Shown here: one piece after another, positions 32,500-43,207 of the stretch
How positions within the stretch are numbered: the first letter of the stretch is position 1
Layout: each line of letters opens with the position of its first letter
DNA from: Mortierella sp. BCC40632
Lineage: Eukaryota > Mortierellomycota > Mortierellomycetes > Mortierellales > Mortierellaceae
Assembly (NCBI GenBank): GCA_011634665.1
Contig: WAEK01000006.1
Coordinates: 577,001-641,000 of the forward strand
Direction: 5' to 3'
DNA length: 64,000 nucleotides
Notes under the pieces: model-generated
What the model was told of the DNA's origin: nothing
Databases searched by the model: none
Seen by the model: the letters and a program-made list of their open reading frames with translations, nothing else
Program-made: the position numbers and the translations under genes

Positions 32500-33479
32500 A
32501 ACCACAAATGGAATTTGACCGCGTGGCGCATCTCAGGTATCAGTTCCAAGAGTTGGGCATGGCATCAACGACTCAAGATTTAATCATCAACCCGTCACTA
32601 AACACGAGTCGGAACAAGAATTACCAGTCAGCTCAGAAAGCTTGGGTCACCTGGGCACGTGCCAACAACATCAACCCTTTTGACGCTCCAGAAATCGAAA
32701 TTGCCAATTACCTCTCCAACCGCTCCATCCAAGGATCCGCAGCAAACTCGATCAAGCTCTACCTCTCTGCCATCAAGGAGTTGCAACCCAAGGCTAGATC
32801 AGCACAGGCCATCCTATCGAAGGTCATAGCTTCCGCTAAGTCTCAAGCCCCTCCAAGAGATTTAGCCTCCGAACCTCTAGACATATCTCCAGTCCTGAAA
32901 ACACTATCGGAATGGGGTCCCAACGATACTCTGTCTGATTACAATTTACGGCGCAAACTTGTTTGGCTCTTGGCAATCACGACCTTTTCTCGATCCTCTG
33001 ATCTACACCGAATAGACCCCTCCTCTTTGGTTATCTCCAAGAACACATTATTGGGAAAGATCAACGCACCTAAGGAACGCCGAGGCGGTAGACCGATCAT
33101 CAAACCTCTCAATGTTCACGCCCACAATGATCCTTTCCTATGTCCCGTCGCCTGCTTCATTGAATTCCAGAAGAGGGAGTACGCCAGAGGAGCACCACTC
33201 GATAAACGCGACTTCATGTTCACCATCTCGGACCCTCCATACACCAAGGCCTCAGAGCAAACGATCGCACGATGGATCAAGACCCTGATGACTACTTCTG
33301 GCATCAAAGCAACTGCCCACACTACTCGATCTGCCGGTCCGTCCACTGCCCTCATGAGAGGTGCCTCTCTAGAGGACGTTATTACACGAGGCAACTGGGC
33401 CTCCCCAAATACTTTCGACGTGTTTTACAGAAGATACAGGATGTCAGCAACCAACTTTACAACAATGCTTCTCACATAA
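32500..33479 (+). CDS. DIRS-1 tyrosine recombinase
   Basis: The frame is open from 32190. The recognisable protein begins near EFDRVAHLRYQFQEL (about 32510). An N-terminal core-binding domain (WVTWARANNINPF, IANYLSNRS) precedes the catalytic domain with Arg in FSRSSDLHRID, the H-x-x-R pair in TAHTTRSAG, and the nucleophile Tyr in NTFDVFYRRY near the C-terminus. It joins circular cDNA to the chromosome. It overlaps the end of the polymerase region in another frame, as in known DIRS elements. No break was seen in this domain. The exact start is uncertain. Confidence 0.85.
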
Positions 33480-33538
33480 AGATTAGGGCCTCTCTAGGAT
33501 TATCACCTTTAGGAACATCTCGAGTATACGTTGTATAC

Positions 33539-33627
33539 TCTAGGGATTGGACGAGCCTGCGATAGCAGGCGAAGTCTAATCACTGGTATATTAGTATACG
33601 AGAGATGAGAGTAAAGGTGACCCTCCC

Positions 33628-33658
<31 letters not shown>

Positions 33659-33890
33659 AGCACCAAACGACCAAAGGACAAGAATACACTGGATACACCT
33701 TTATAAAAAAAAAAAAAAAAAAAAAAAAAATATACTTATAGTCTAAAAAAAAAAAAAAAAAAAAAAAAACTCTAAACATGCTACAGTAGGCAATAAACAA
33801 CGGCCGTATCACCTTTACTCTCATCTCTCGTATACTAATATACCAGTGATTAGACTTCGCCTGCTATCGCAGGCTCGTCCAATCCCTAGA
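33539..33890 (-). repeat. Inverted-repeat module after DIRS-1 (82-bp perfect arms)
   Basis: Arms 33539-33620 and 33809-33890 are perfect reverse complements. Between them lies an inverted copy of the DIRS-1 leader (29622-29770), broken by three A tracts. Each arm starts with the hairpin tail GCCTGC-GATA-GCAGGC. Confidence 0.9.
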
Positions 33891-33892
33891 AT

Positions 33893-35365
33893 GTCCAATA
33901 TCCTCGAAGAGATCTTGGAATGAGACTCTCTTTTGAATAGAAGGATGCTTTCCTTGTGCTTACTGTGGATGTTTACAGCTGATCCGATGATGATTCCAAC
34001 AGATCTTGTCACTTGTTGAACTGATTTTCCCTGAATAAGCTGGTGTTTAAATTAGCATTTATTCTTATATTTGGAGGAATCCTCCTGGATTCCTCTTGAA
34101 TATTTTGCTCCGCATTCAGCATTGCGCTAAATGATGAGAGAAAATATATGACTAAAAAAAAAATGAGAAGAGAGAAAGGAGTATGGAGAGAGCTAATGGT
34201 CATTCAACTTGTCATATTCCTTTAATAGAGGGCCACAAGGTCAATGCACTCTACTGGGAACTACTTTTCTAAAAATTTATGTTCTCTTTCGTCTAGATAA
34301 AGGAACGTAAAGAAGAAGGGCAGGCAGATATCTGAAAGAGTATTTGAGGTGAGGTGCGAAGATGGGAGATGAGAGACGAAAGCGACTAGCTTATATCGCG
34401 ATTTGGTTTAACATTTAAGTGGAGGACTTTAGTACGGAAAGATGAAGTGTTAGCAATAAGCAAAAGAAATGAACGGGCTCCTGTCTTGGACCGTACGCTC
34501 ATGACCGATGCCGCTTGACTGAGTGAATGCTTGGAGTGATTTACTTTGTTTTTTTTGAACCGTGATGATGAAGTGTCGTCTCTATTTCTTTAGGAGGAAA
34601 TGGAAGGAGGGGAGACTGGGTCTGAACCTCCCCAAAGTATCTGGAATATCTAGAGCCAAGTTAAGAGTCAACCGATACTCTCAACTATGAGTATCAACTG
34701 ACTGGATACTTTTGGGTGTAGAAGGATCACTGCAGCCTTATTGAATCTGAGCCCGTCGGACACAGCAGTGATTTAAGTTACTTGAATGAGGCGTTGAGAA
34801 CACAGGGTTTCTCGAGAATGACAGAAAATCCCTCGCCTGCATGCATCACCTTGCTAAGCCTCACCACTGATTTAAGTTCTGAGATAAAATTGCAGTGTCT
34901 ACTGTAGATAGTCCTTCACCAATCATATCCTCACAGTATCCTCAATGGAAAATTATGCCAAGGATATCGTGTTTTCTGTCCTCAGTTCAATATGGCGTCC
35001 AACCTATATTGTTGTCCCGAACTCGCTCAATCCTAGATTAATAGGGTTTGCGCTAGGTTAACTCTTTTCTTGGGTATGTGTTTACTGCCTCTTACCCGAT
35101 TCACTTCTACCGTGCCATACATCAAGCATTCCACAAGAACTTCTAGCTTGCCTTTTCGGATCGTGACACAAGTACAGATTAGTGTATCAAAACGTGGTGG
35201 GCAGTTTGAATGGTAAACAACAGAGCTGATTTTTTTTTTTTTTTATTTTTTTTTTCTTCGAATGGAAGAATGCAGAATCAGATTGTTGCGGCCACAGTAA
35301 AATAAACATCGAAGTGTACAACAAAGAGAACGCAGAATGATGCACCGCCGAAGCAAACCCAAGCA
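33893..35365. other. Spacer, no recognisable gene
   Basis: AT-rich DNA without a convincing frame. A CAGGGTTTCTCGAGAA at about 34806 resembles a hAT left end but has no partner. Confidence 0.45.
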
Positions 35366-35369
35366 ACTG

Positions 35370-35377
35370 TATAAATA
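35370..35377 (+). promoter_or_regulatory. TATA box of the secreted Cys-rich gene
   Basis: TATAAATA lies 223 bp before the ATG. A GTAAGT...TTTAG intron (35462-35590) in the 5' leader accounts for 129 bp of that distance. Confidence 0.6.
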
Positions 35378-35592
35378 CCTCCCAGATTTGCATACCAGCT
35401 TCGATATCCAAGGCACTCAAGTCTTTCCAAGAGCTTCCACCCTAACAACCCTTTACTTTCAGTAAGTCACACTATCAATCTTCTACATTGTTGAGAGAAT
35501 GGAACCTTTGGTCACCTGCTGGAAGCAATTTTGCCTAAAACAATAGCATCCCACTCCTTTCTATGTGAAATTTTTTTCTCTTTTCTTTAGAT

Positions 35593-35973
35593 ATGCACCT
35601 CAAATTCTCAACTTTGGCTGCTCTTGCTCTCCTGACGGGTTCAAATGCAGTCTTGACGTGCGACGTTGTATGCACGGGAATGAAGAATGTTATCACCTGG
35701 GGAGCTGGCGAAGAGCGCCTTGATTGCAAGGTGTCCAGATCTGATGGATTCAAGTCCTATCCTAGTGGTGCTGCCAAGGGCGATTTCCCAAGCGTTTGCA
35801 ATGCAGACTACTGTCTGACTCAGAGGTGGTCTGATTGCAGTTACCTGGATCTTTCAGTCAACGGAAAGGTTTACTATGGCAAAGGCCGGTGTGAAAAGTG
35901 GTCTACGTCGCCGCAAGAAGATGTTACCCAGCATTTCAGAAGATCGACAGTGACTCTCCCCTGCCAATATTAG
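35593..35973 (+). CDS. Small secreted cysteine-rich protein, 126 aa
   Basis: The first 20 residues are a signal peptide (MHLKFSTLAALALLTGSNA). The mature part has eight cysteines (CDVVC, then single residues to the C-terminal PCQY), an even number that suggests disulfide bonds. The start ATG lies 2 bp after the acceptor of a 5'-leader intron, a layout common for secreted-protein genes. There is no transmembrane segment and no recognised domain. It may be an effector-like or cell-wall protein, but I cannot assign a function. Strong TATA box, intact frame, single exon. Confidence 0.72.
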   Translation: MHLKFSTLAALALLTGSNAVLTCDVVCTGMKNVITWGAGEERLDCKVSRSDGFKSYPSGAAKGDFPSVCNADYCLTQRWSDCSYLDLSVNGKVYYGKGRCEKWSTSPQEDVTQHFRRSTVTLPCQY

Positions 35974-36199
35974 CAAACAGATTGAGCTTAGTTGATTGTA
36001 CCATATCAGAAGAGTATAGTCATCCTAATGTTTGGGATAATGTGATTAAAAAAATCTCAACCCTTTTCTTCTATTAGGGCCCTGAAACCACCAATGCGAC
36101 TTGTTTTCACTTATTGTTAGTTGAAACTCTAAACTATTTCGGCTCTGTCTTTGATCTTGAAGTAACGAAAATTAGGCTGTTTACGGTGTACATCTCTTG

Positions 36200-36410
36200 A
36201 CTCTCTGGTGATGATGTCAGGGACCCCTTGGTAATGACCCCGAGGATCCCATGGAGGCAGTTTCAGGGACCCACCAAGGTACTGGCTGCTGCAGCTGCTG
36301 GTTCATGGGTTCCAATGATAATGCCAGGTATCCTATGATAATGTCAGGGACCTCATGGTGATGGCTGTGGGGGAAAGGAAATTAATGAACGATAAATGGG
36401 ACTATCTAAC
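36200..36410. repeat. Degenerate minisatellite-like block
   Basis: Imperfect units such as GATGTCAGGGACC and GATAATGCCAGG recur several times (36212, 36330, 36340). No gene is supported between 35974 and 36760. A 114-residue frame at 36413-36757 has no support. Confidence 0.45.
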
Positions 36411-36761
36411 CTATGGACTATCTGGCCATCAACCACAGCTCGACATCACCCATGGACCATTTGGTCCACCATTACCCATTCTCCACAGCCTCCATACCCC
36501 ATCGCCATAAAAAAAATGCCATCAACATGACTGTGCCCGCCGGACTCCAACATTCTAGTGCTGATGATGACGCTAGCGATTTTGCTTACGATGATGGTGA
36601 GAAGCCTGGTATTTCTCCTGTGTTGGGCTCAAACCGCCACCAGCTGGCCTCAACTACTCTACTAATCACATCAGCCCAGGTGCGCAAAAAGGTATCGACA
36701 CGATCCCCTCTTCCCGGGCGAATCTATTTGACAACCGGGTTGCTATTTAATGACTAGCCAA

Positions 36762-37019
36762 GTCGAATATCATGAAGACTTTAGCCTATTATCCGAGGGG
36801 CCAGGACCATACATGTGTAACCTTCTTTACTCGAAATCCAGAAAAATACCCGTTAAATAAATTCAGCCATCCACACTACAGAGTACTACATCTTCAAAGG
36901 GGGAGACAGGAAAGTAACTGAAAAGAAAACTAAGGGTGGAAATAACGAGAGTGGGAGCTAAATGGTCCTGGCCCCTCGGATAATAGGCTAAAGTCTTCAT
37001 GATATTCGACTTTGCTAGC
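36762..37019 (+). repeat. Inverted-repeat module after DIRS-2 (57-bp arms)
   Basis: Arms at 36762-36818 and 36963-37019 (AGTCGAATATCATGAAGACT...) are nearly perfect reverse complements. The inside carries an inverted copy of the DIRS-2 leader (41040-41135). The layout mirrors the module after DIRS-1 although the sequences are unrelated. Confidence 0.88.
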
Positions 37020-37123
37020 CATTATCCATTTGGGGCCAGGAGCCCAGCGTTTATCAAAAGTTGGATATCAGCCGACTTTTGAGAAACAGGCTCAGGACCA
37101 TATATGTGGATCCAGAGCGGAAT

Positions 37124-38329
37124 TTATGACAAAACCATCGACGTTAAATTGGCTGAAGTAGCTGTGTTCAGCCGATAGAACTTGTCGAAAAGTACAGAGG
37201 ACGACCAATTCCTGTGTACAACAACGTCGTCCACTCTAGCACCCTGTCTGATTGCGGCCGTGGAGCCAATTGCTCTTGCTTTAGGGAACTTGGCATTCTT
37301 GAAAAGATTTAGCTTGCGTGTAATCGAAGCGATGTGGTTGCTGATGCGCTCAGAACCGACTGGTTTGTCTGGGTCTATGACATCTCGGATCAATGGGAGA
37401 TACGATAATGAGGGGTCCTTTGGGTGAGGGACATCTACCTCATGACCTTGAATACGCGATAGGTACTCGGCAAGCGTCTTGGTAGGGCACAACAAAGGGT
37501 CGTCATGGCATTTGACAGTGGCTTATTTGCAGATACGACTACCTCTCCTAGTTTCCTTTGGTAAGAGGATTGGTAATACCACAGCGAACTGGTCTATATG
37601 AAACTTGTCATTGGAGAGATCAATGCACATTATATCGCTGGGTCGGAAGAAACCGCAGGTACCAAGGAGCCAATAAAGCTTTTGGATGAGGAAAAGATCA
37701 GTGAGGGACGTGTTCTGCCCCTGCTGTCGGAAGTGTTCCACGATTGGACTGATATCGATGTTTAACTCTTTTGTGTGTTCGATCTCTCGTCTGCGAAGAG
37801 AGCGAAAGAATTGTTGGGAATCCTCATCTCCGAATGAGGACTTGTCATCATACATTTGAATTATGGTTGACTTGTAAATGTCAACTGTATTTGCTGCTCA
37901 TCCGTGGATAGAGACTCCCAAAGCTAACCAGTTGAGGAACTGAGCTGGTTGAGGTATCATCGCATCAACGTTGCGTGCTGTGCCCCAAGCTATGTACCTG
38001 TCTTGAATGCTGGAATACGCTTTTTGCCTGTGTTGTATCTCTGGGCTGTTGATGATGATGGACGCTGTGCCTGCATCCCATCCCTTGGCCATTAAGCGTC
38101 GCCTCTTATCCTCCAAGCGCATAAAGACCAGTGGGGATTCTTCTCCAGAATACCCGGAGCGTCTCCTGGTGCTGGGACCACTCTGTGTCGTGGGATCGGG
38201 ATCGGCTGGGTCGTCGCCATCGCGCTCACAGTCGGAAACCATGCTGCTGTCGGCCAGTATGGAGTCACTATGATCCTCTCTTTGCGTACTTTCTGAAGGA
38301 TGAGAGGGATTAAATTCCAGGGTGGGCAT
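37124..38329 (-). pseudogene. DIRS-2 tyrosine recombinase (frameshifted)
   Basis: Three frames (37898-38329, 37523-37855, 37124-37495) carry the core-binding part (SIQDRYIAWGTARNVDA), the first Arg block (GFFRPSDIMCIDL), and the C-terminal block with Arg in KARAIGSTAA and Tyr in FDKFYRL. The His of the usual H-x-x-R reads as Pro in PKAR. With two frame breaks it is not functional as read. Confidence 0.75.
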
Positions 38330-38421
38330 AGACAGACATTGCCCAGATCCCGCCAGTCGTGCTTCATGGCGTCGTAATCGATGGCGTTTGTCGACGGCTT
38401 CCAGGTCATTTACCGTAGCAG

Positions 38422-39765
38422 TTAGTGGTTGGTTAGAGAGGCGAAGAGATCAGCGTGGTGAGGTCCCCAACACCGATCTAGTTTGGCGAAAAACCGTTTG
38501 TTGATAGACCACTCTAGTTGACCTACGAGCTGCCGTGACGACGCGTATGCAGGGTTGAAGGCTGAGGGGACGTATGTCGTCTTGATCCTCGTGTCTGTCT
38601 TCAAGCACCATTCCCATATCTTAGTCGCTAGTTGCATCAACTTCGGGAATTTGGTTCCCTCAAATCTGTTGATGTAGGCTATCGTCGTGGTGTTGTCTGA
38701 TATCACGTTGACAACTCTTCCTGTTGCTTCTGGTTGCCGAAAGCCGATCTGCACTGTCATCAACTCCTTGTAATTGATATGTTTGTGAAGAAGTCGAGGG
38801 GACCAACTCCCTTTGATGGTCCTGTCGTTTATCACCACGCCCCACCCTGAGTCCGAGGCGTCCATGTAAATGTCTGTTTGTGGTGTCGATATGATCCATG
38901 ACCAGCCATTCCACTTCTCGAGCCGAGTTCTCCACTGGAGGAGTTCCTTGAGCGTCGCTGGAGAAAGAGATATCGAGCTCTCCCATGAGGACTCTGATTT
39001 GAGAGCTCGAATCTTCTCCGCCATTAGATGTTGAACCTTGAGTCTGGCTGGGAATACTGCAGCCGTCATGGCCACGGTCTTGCCGATGAAAGAGGACAAC
39101 TGCTGAACAGTGCACTCCTTCTTGTTCATCATCTTGCTCGCCATCCTGCGAATGTCGCGGATCTTCTTGCCTGGCAGGCGTAAGGTCATTGACGTTGTGT
39201 TGATCTCAAAGCCCAAGTGTTCGAGAGTCTTGGATGGTTTGAGGCTCGATTTGGACTCTTTGGTCAAGAACCCGATGCTCTTGAGTTTCTGCAGTATCAT
39301 CTTGGTGGCTATTTCCGATTCCTTCTTGGATGTCGCTGCAATGATCAGGTCGTCCAGGTACGCCGAGATTCGTATGCCTCTCTTCCGTGCCCAGAGGAGT
39401 AGGGGCTTCAAAATCTTCGTGAACACTAGCGGCGCTAGAGGCAGGCCGAACAGTAGTACCTTGAATTGGTACAACTGCTCTTTCCATACGAACTGTTGGT
39501 ACTTCCTTGACGAAGGATTGATGGGTTCATGTAGGAAAGCATCGCTTAAGTGGATCGATGTAAGGTAATCGTCTTTCTTTATTAAGTTGCAAACGTATTG
39601 AATAGTCTCCATCTTGAAGTGTTTTGTAGGGAGGAACTTTTTCAACGGCCTTAGGTTCAAGACAAGACGAAGATCCCCTGTCTTCTTTGGAATTGTGAAT
39701 AGCTGACTTGTAAAGCCCTCGCCACTCATGCATTCGATCGCTCCTATCGACAGCAAAGCGGACAC
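38422..39765 (-). CDS. DIRS-2 reverse transcriptase and RNase H
   Basis: This 447-residue open frame has TIPKKTGDLRLVLNLRPL, SIHLSDAFLHEPI, LLFGLPLAPLVF, the YLDD box and DIRS-type RNase H (YMDASDSGWGVVIND, NYKELMTV, ISDNTTTIAYINRF). It ends with the CWGPHHADLFASLTNH block. The N-terminus probably extends into an upstream frame at about 39770-39900. It would produce element cDNA. Confidence 0.85.
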   Translation of the reverse strand: MSALLSIGAIECMSGEGFTSQLFTIPKKTGDLRLVLNLRPLKKFLPTKHFKMETIQYVCNLIKKDDYLTSIHLSDAFLHEPINPSSRKYQQFVWKEQLYQFKVLLFGLPLAPLVFTKILKPLLLWARKRGIRISAYLDDLIIAATSKKESEIATKMILQKLKSIGFLTKESKSSLKPSKTLEHLGFEINTTSMTLRLPGKKIRDIRRMASKMMNKKECTVQQLSSFIGKTVAMTAAVFPARLKVQHLMAEKIRALKSESSWESSISLSPATLKELLQWRTRLEKWNGWSWIISTPQTDIYMDASDSGWGVVINDRTIKGSWSPRLLHKHINYKELMTVQIGFRQPEATGRVVNVISDNTTTIAYINRFEGTKFPKLMQLATKIWEWCLKTDTRIKTTYVPSAFNPAYASSRQLVGQLEWSINKRFFAKLDRCWGPHHADLFASLTNH

Positions 39766-40986
39766 TTATGCATCGATGCTCTTCGTCTCCTCTTTTGGTA
39801 AGGGCCGAGGCGGGGATGGACCTCTGAGGTCGGAGGAGGAGACAGGAATGGGATCTTGTACCCATCCTTGATAATTCGGAGAATGGTAGGGTCGTCTGTA
39901 ACATGCTGCCATTGTTCTAAGAAGAGTCTGAGTCTTCCTCCGACTTTCGTTTTGTCGTCGGCTTTCGAATCTGGCTGCGTCCTCTCCGGTGACTTGAACT
40001 CCAGTACTTGTTGTTGCGTCCCGCTCTCTGAATGTATTGTCCCGGTGAAAATTGGAATGGTCATTGTCACCATTGTTGTTTCGACGACAGCTCGAGGAGC
40101 TGTTCTGTCTGTAGCCTTGACTGTCGTCATTGTCGCGATGGGAGTTCTTGAGGCCACCGAAGCTGTTGTTCTTGGGTTTGTCTTTGGACTTGAAAGCCTT
40201 TTCCAAAGATTGTTGGCTATTGAGCTCTTCCTTGAGCTGCTCAGGACTCATGATGTCCCTAGCATCAGCCTTGTAGGTAGTGTTTCTCAAAAAAAGCCCG
40301 AGCCAAAAAAGCCAGTCCCACACAATGTAAATTTTCGAGCCGAGTCGGGTGAGCTTTCACCGAGAAATTTTACATTGTGTGGGACTAGCTTTTTTGGCTC
40401 GGGCTTTTTTTGAGAAACACTACTTGTAGGTGATGCCCTTGGATTGGCGGATGACTTCAAGTCGCATGTTCTGAATTTTGCCTGCTGTGCCTGCGAGGTG
40501 ATCGCGCATGAGAGTGGCAAAGTTTGAGCAGATCTCCACCATGTCCTCAGTATCGATGGAGTCGCTTCCTTCCATACTCCAAACTTGGTGAAGGAAGAGG
40601 TCAATGGGCCTTGTGAGGCTGACCAATCTCTTTTGAATAGCTCGTAGGTTGGACTCATGACTCTTTTGGAAGGGGTTGAGCTTGGCAGTGGAAGCGGGTT
40701 TGGGGGGCTCGTACTGCATCTTGGAGTTCTTTGGGTAAGGCTGGAACTGTTCCCAAAAATTGTCATCGGTGATCTCTTCTTGGTAGAAGGAGTCAGGGTC
40801 GGTGGGCCAGATAGAGGGGTAGCGATCGCGTTCGTCTTCTGAGGGGTTGAAGGTGCGAACCTGAATTGGATCCTTGATTTGGGGATCATCATCATTTGTA
40901 GAGCTTTGTTTGAGCTTAGCAAGTTCTTCGGCCATTGTGGCCAACTGTTGTTGGAGGGCAGCAATAGTTTCATCAGTGTTGGACAT
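39766..40986 (-). pseudogene. DIRS-2 gag-like protein interrupted by a MITE
   Basis: The N-terminal 188 residues start at 40986 (MSNTDETIAALQQQLATMAE), with a helical core (LVSLTRPIDLFLHQVWSM). The frame reaches IRQSKGITYK at the MITE and resumes beyond it at 40269 with ADARDIMSPEQLKEELNSQQ and an N/S/R-rich tail. Without the 145-bp MITE and one copy of the 8-bp duplication the two parts join. Confidence 0.78.
40278..40422. mobile_element. hAT-type foldback MITE in DIRS-2 gag (145 bp)
   Basis: Long arms (TAGTGTTTCTCAAAAAAAGC and its reverse complement, with further near-palindrome inside) are flanked by CTTGTAGG on both sides (40270-40277 and 40423-40430), an exact 8-bp duplication. Confidence 0.95.
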
Positions 40987-41144
40987 GAAGGGGAAAAATT
41001 TGGATCAGTTGAGTGCGGATATGTTCCTGGCGAAACAAAAGAAGATGTAGTACTCTGTAGTGTGGAGAGCTGAATTTTATTTAGCGGATATTTTTCTGGA
41101 TTTTCGAGTAAAGAAGGTTACACATGTATGGTCCCAGCCCCAAA

Positions 41145-41788
41145 GGATATTGACTGATAGAACCAAAAACGATTTTACTCTTTGATGCAGCCAACAACAT
41201 TAGATCCAACCGAGTCAATAAACAAAGCAAAAGCAAATATTGGCCCTCATCATGTCGCTGCTCCCCCTCGACCTTGTTGCTAATATCCTTCGGCGTCGTC
41301 GCCATTCTCCCCTATGTACTTTCTTTCCAAAGTTGATCCTCTCACTCACACACTGTTCTAACACATCACCCCTCCTGCAGCTGTTTCGCCACCTTCGCTT
41401 TCACAGAACTCTCTGATTCTTCCTCCTCTCTGATCACTCATATGCAACACATCGTCGAGACTGAGAAAATAACCAACCAAAGAAAAAAAAAAAAAAAAAA
41501 AAGGCACTTATCCGTCTTCATCCGCCTCACCGCCGCATACAATAATAGTAGCTCCTTTAAGAATCTGAAAAGATTGCTTAGGGAGATGCGAAGTCTTTGA
41601 TATTCAGTAAAAAAGATATCCATCAAGCTAAATAGATGCAAAGTGCTATCGGTCAGAAGAGTTGAAAGATTGATTGCGAACGCAAGGTATGACAACAAAG
41701 GGTATGAGCATTCGATGGAGAAAAACAAGCTAGTCAAGGAAAGAAATAATAAGAGTGCCAACTAGGCTGAGGAAGGAGCAGTGATGAC
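41145..41788. other. Spacer, no recognisable gene
   Basis: An A19 tract near 41484 and AT-rich DNA. No supported frame. Confidence 0.45.
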
Positions 41789-43176
41789 CTAGCTCCTCTG
41801 CTTCTTGGAGCAATCCTCGTCATTACTATACTCATCGTTAGCAGGGCGCTTTTATGCGTTCTTGAGACGATCGATGAACTCCACATGATCCTTGGGGAAG
41901 ATATCGCCGAAATTGTAATCACTGGTGTTGATCACGACTTGTTGAATACCACTGGGATCCTTTGGGAGATTGGGTGCTGCTGGCAGTTTGTCCGTCCACT
42001 TGGTAGGATATGCAACGATCATGCTGATGTAGACGTTGTCAGGACAATACCTGCGAAAGTCTTTGCGTGACCTTCAATTTTAGGAGCTGATACTGTGCTG
42101 AGTGCTTCGCTCCAATCATTCTCCAAGAAGTTAGATGACCCTTGATAAACAGGAACCAGCCGAACGCCATCGATCCGAATGAAGAAAACCAAGTCTGGTC
42201 CCGACGGTTTCGACTTGGGGAAGAAAAATGAGGCCACAGGCAATCTGTTGCGAGTTGACTGGTGGTTAACATGGGCGTCCATGTAATCTTCAATTGATAG
42301 AGTCGCATGAGTCGTGCCTTGTTCGAGTCCAGGCTTTCTCCACCCATTAATTTCCACCTTGCCGATGAGAGCTAGACACATGTCAGCGATGAAGGGTTCG
42401 TGTGGCCAATCCAAGAGAGGCTGTTTTTTGAATGTCTCGCTAAAAAACATTCATTCATCATGAACCTCTCAAACACACATCCTTGATCAGAGGCTGTCGC
42501 TTTCACTATCCGTTTCCGGACCTCCTTCTTGAAGTATGGATCTGTGGCCTTGAAATAATTCTCCGCAGCCTTGGAAACGAAGGGCTTGTCCAAAACGGTA
42601 GTAGCCTTACCCAAGATGCTTTTGATCCGACCAAACGCATGCTCTACCGACTGAGGACCTACCTCCTTGAGGACAAGGTCGTGACTCCCAATCATGCAAC
42701 GCTGGTACATCAGGAGGCTAAGCATGTTATCGATAGAGTCCACAAGCTGCTCCTTGTATTTGATGTATTTGTCGTGGAGGCGAGATATCTTGTAGCACAG
42801 ATTGCCTTTGATGTGCCGGTGCGCCCAAGACACCGGCCTATCCTCAGCATCATCGATGGTCTTCTTCCATGTACCAGGGTCATTGGATTCGACAATCCTC
42901 TCTATAGACAGGGAGATGACAATGCTACATTTGTTGAGCGTATTGGACACGGAATCATTTTGTTGCACCCTCCCTTCATATTCATCTCAAGTTAACATAC
43001 CAATTGCTGCTATAGCCGGTCGGTAGCGGCCCACGAATTTTTGGAATAGCATGTCGACTGCTTCCTGGGAGAGAAATTTGTCCCATTCCTGTTTTGATTG
43101 ATAATCGCGCAAAGATTCTCTAACTCGGGAAATGTACGTGCGTATTGACTCTTTGTCTGTCTAGCAAGGAAACTTG

Positions 43177-43207
<31 letters not shown>

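Larger units (their letters stand above)
29596..33578 (+). mobile_element. DIRS element 1 (tyrosine-recombinase retrotransposon)
   Basis: Perfect 37-bp inverted terminal repeats (29596-29632 and 33502-33538, starting GTATACAACGTATACTCGAG) enclose gag, reverse transcriptase/RNase H and a tyrosine recombinase. A 40-bp tail with a hairpin follows the right repeat. There is no target duplication, as expected for DIRS, which integrate a circular intermediate by recombinase. A leader with two T tracts precedes gag. Confidence 0.93.
37022..41144 (-). mobile_element. DIRS element 2 (tyrosine-recombinase retrotransposon)
   Basis: On the minus strand gag, reverse transcriptase/RNase H and a tyrosine recombinase follow each other. 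The outer ends share a short inverted TTTGGGGC..GG motif, and a GGACCATAYATGTG motif lies at both ends. Gag is interrupted by a 145-bp MITE and the recombinase by frameshifts. Sequence similarity to DIRS-1 is low outside the motifs, so it is a different family. Confidence 0.85.

Noticed and set aside
31141..32583. A 480-codon plus-strand frame overlapping the DIRS-1 polymerase
   Set aside because: The conserved RT and RNase H motifs lie in the other frame. This one is low-complexity and Pro/Ser/Thr-rich.
33551..33581. Hairpin followed by CTAAT as a Helitron 3' end
   Set aside because: The second DIRS tail copy (9762) reads CTATT, and the sequence is tied to DIRS ends with no Helitron nearby.
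34800..34830. CAGGGTTTCTCGAGAA as a hAT left end
   Set aside because: No matching right end or 8-bp duplication was found nearby.
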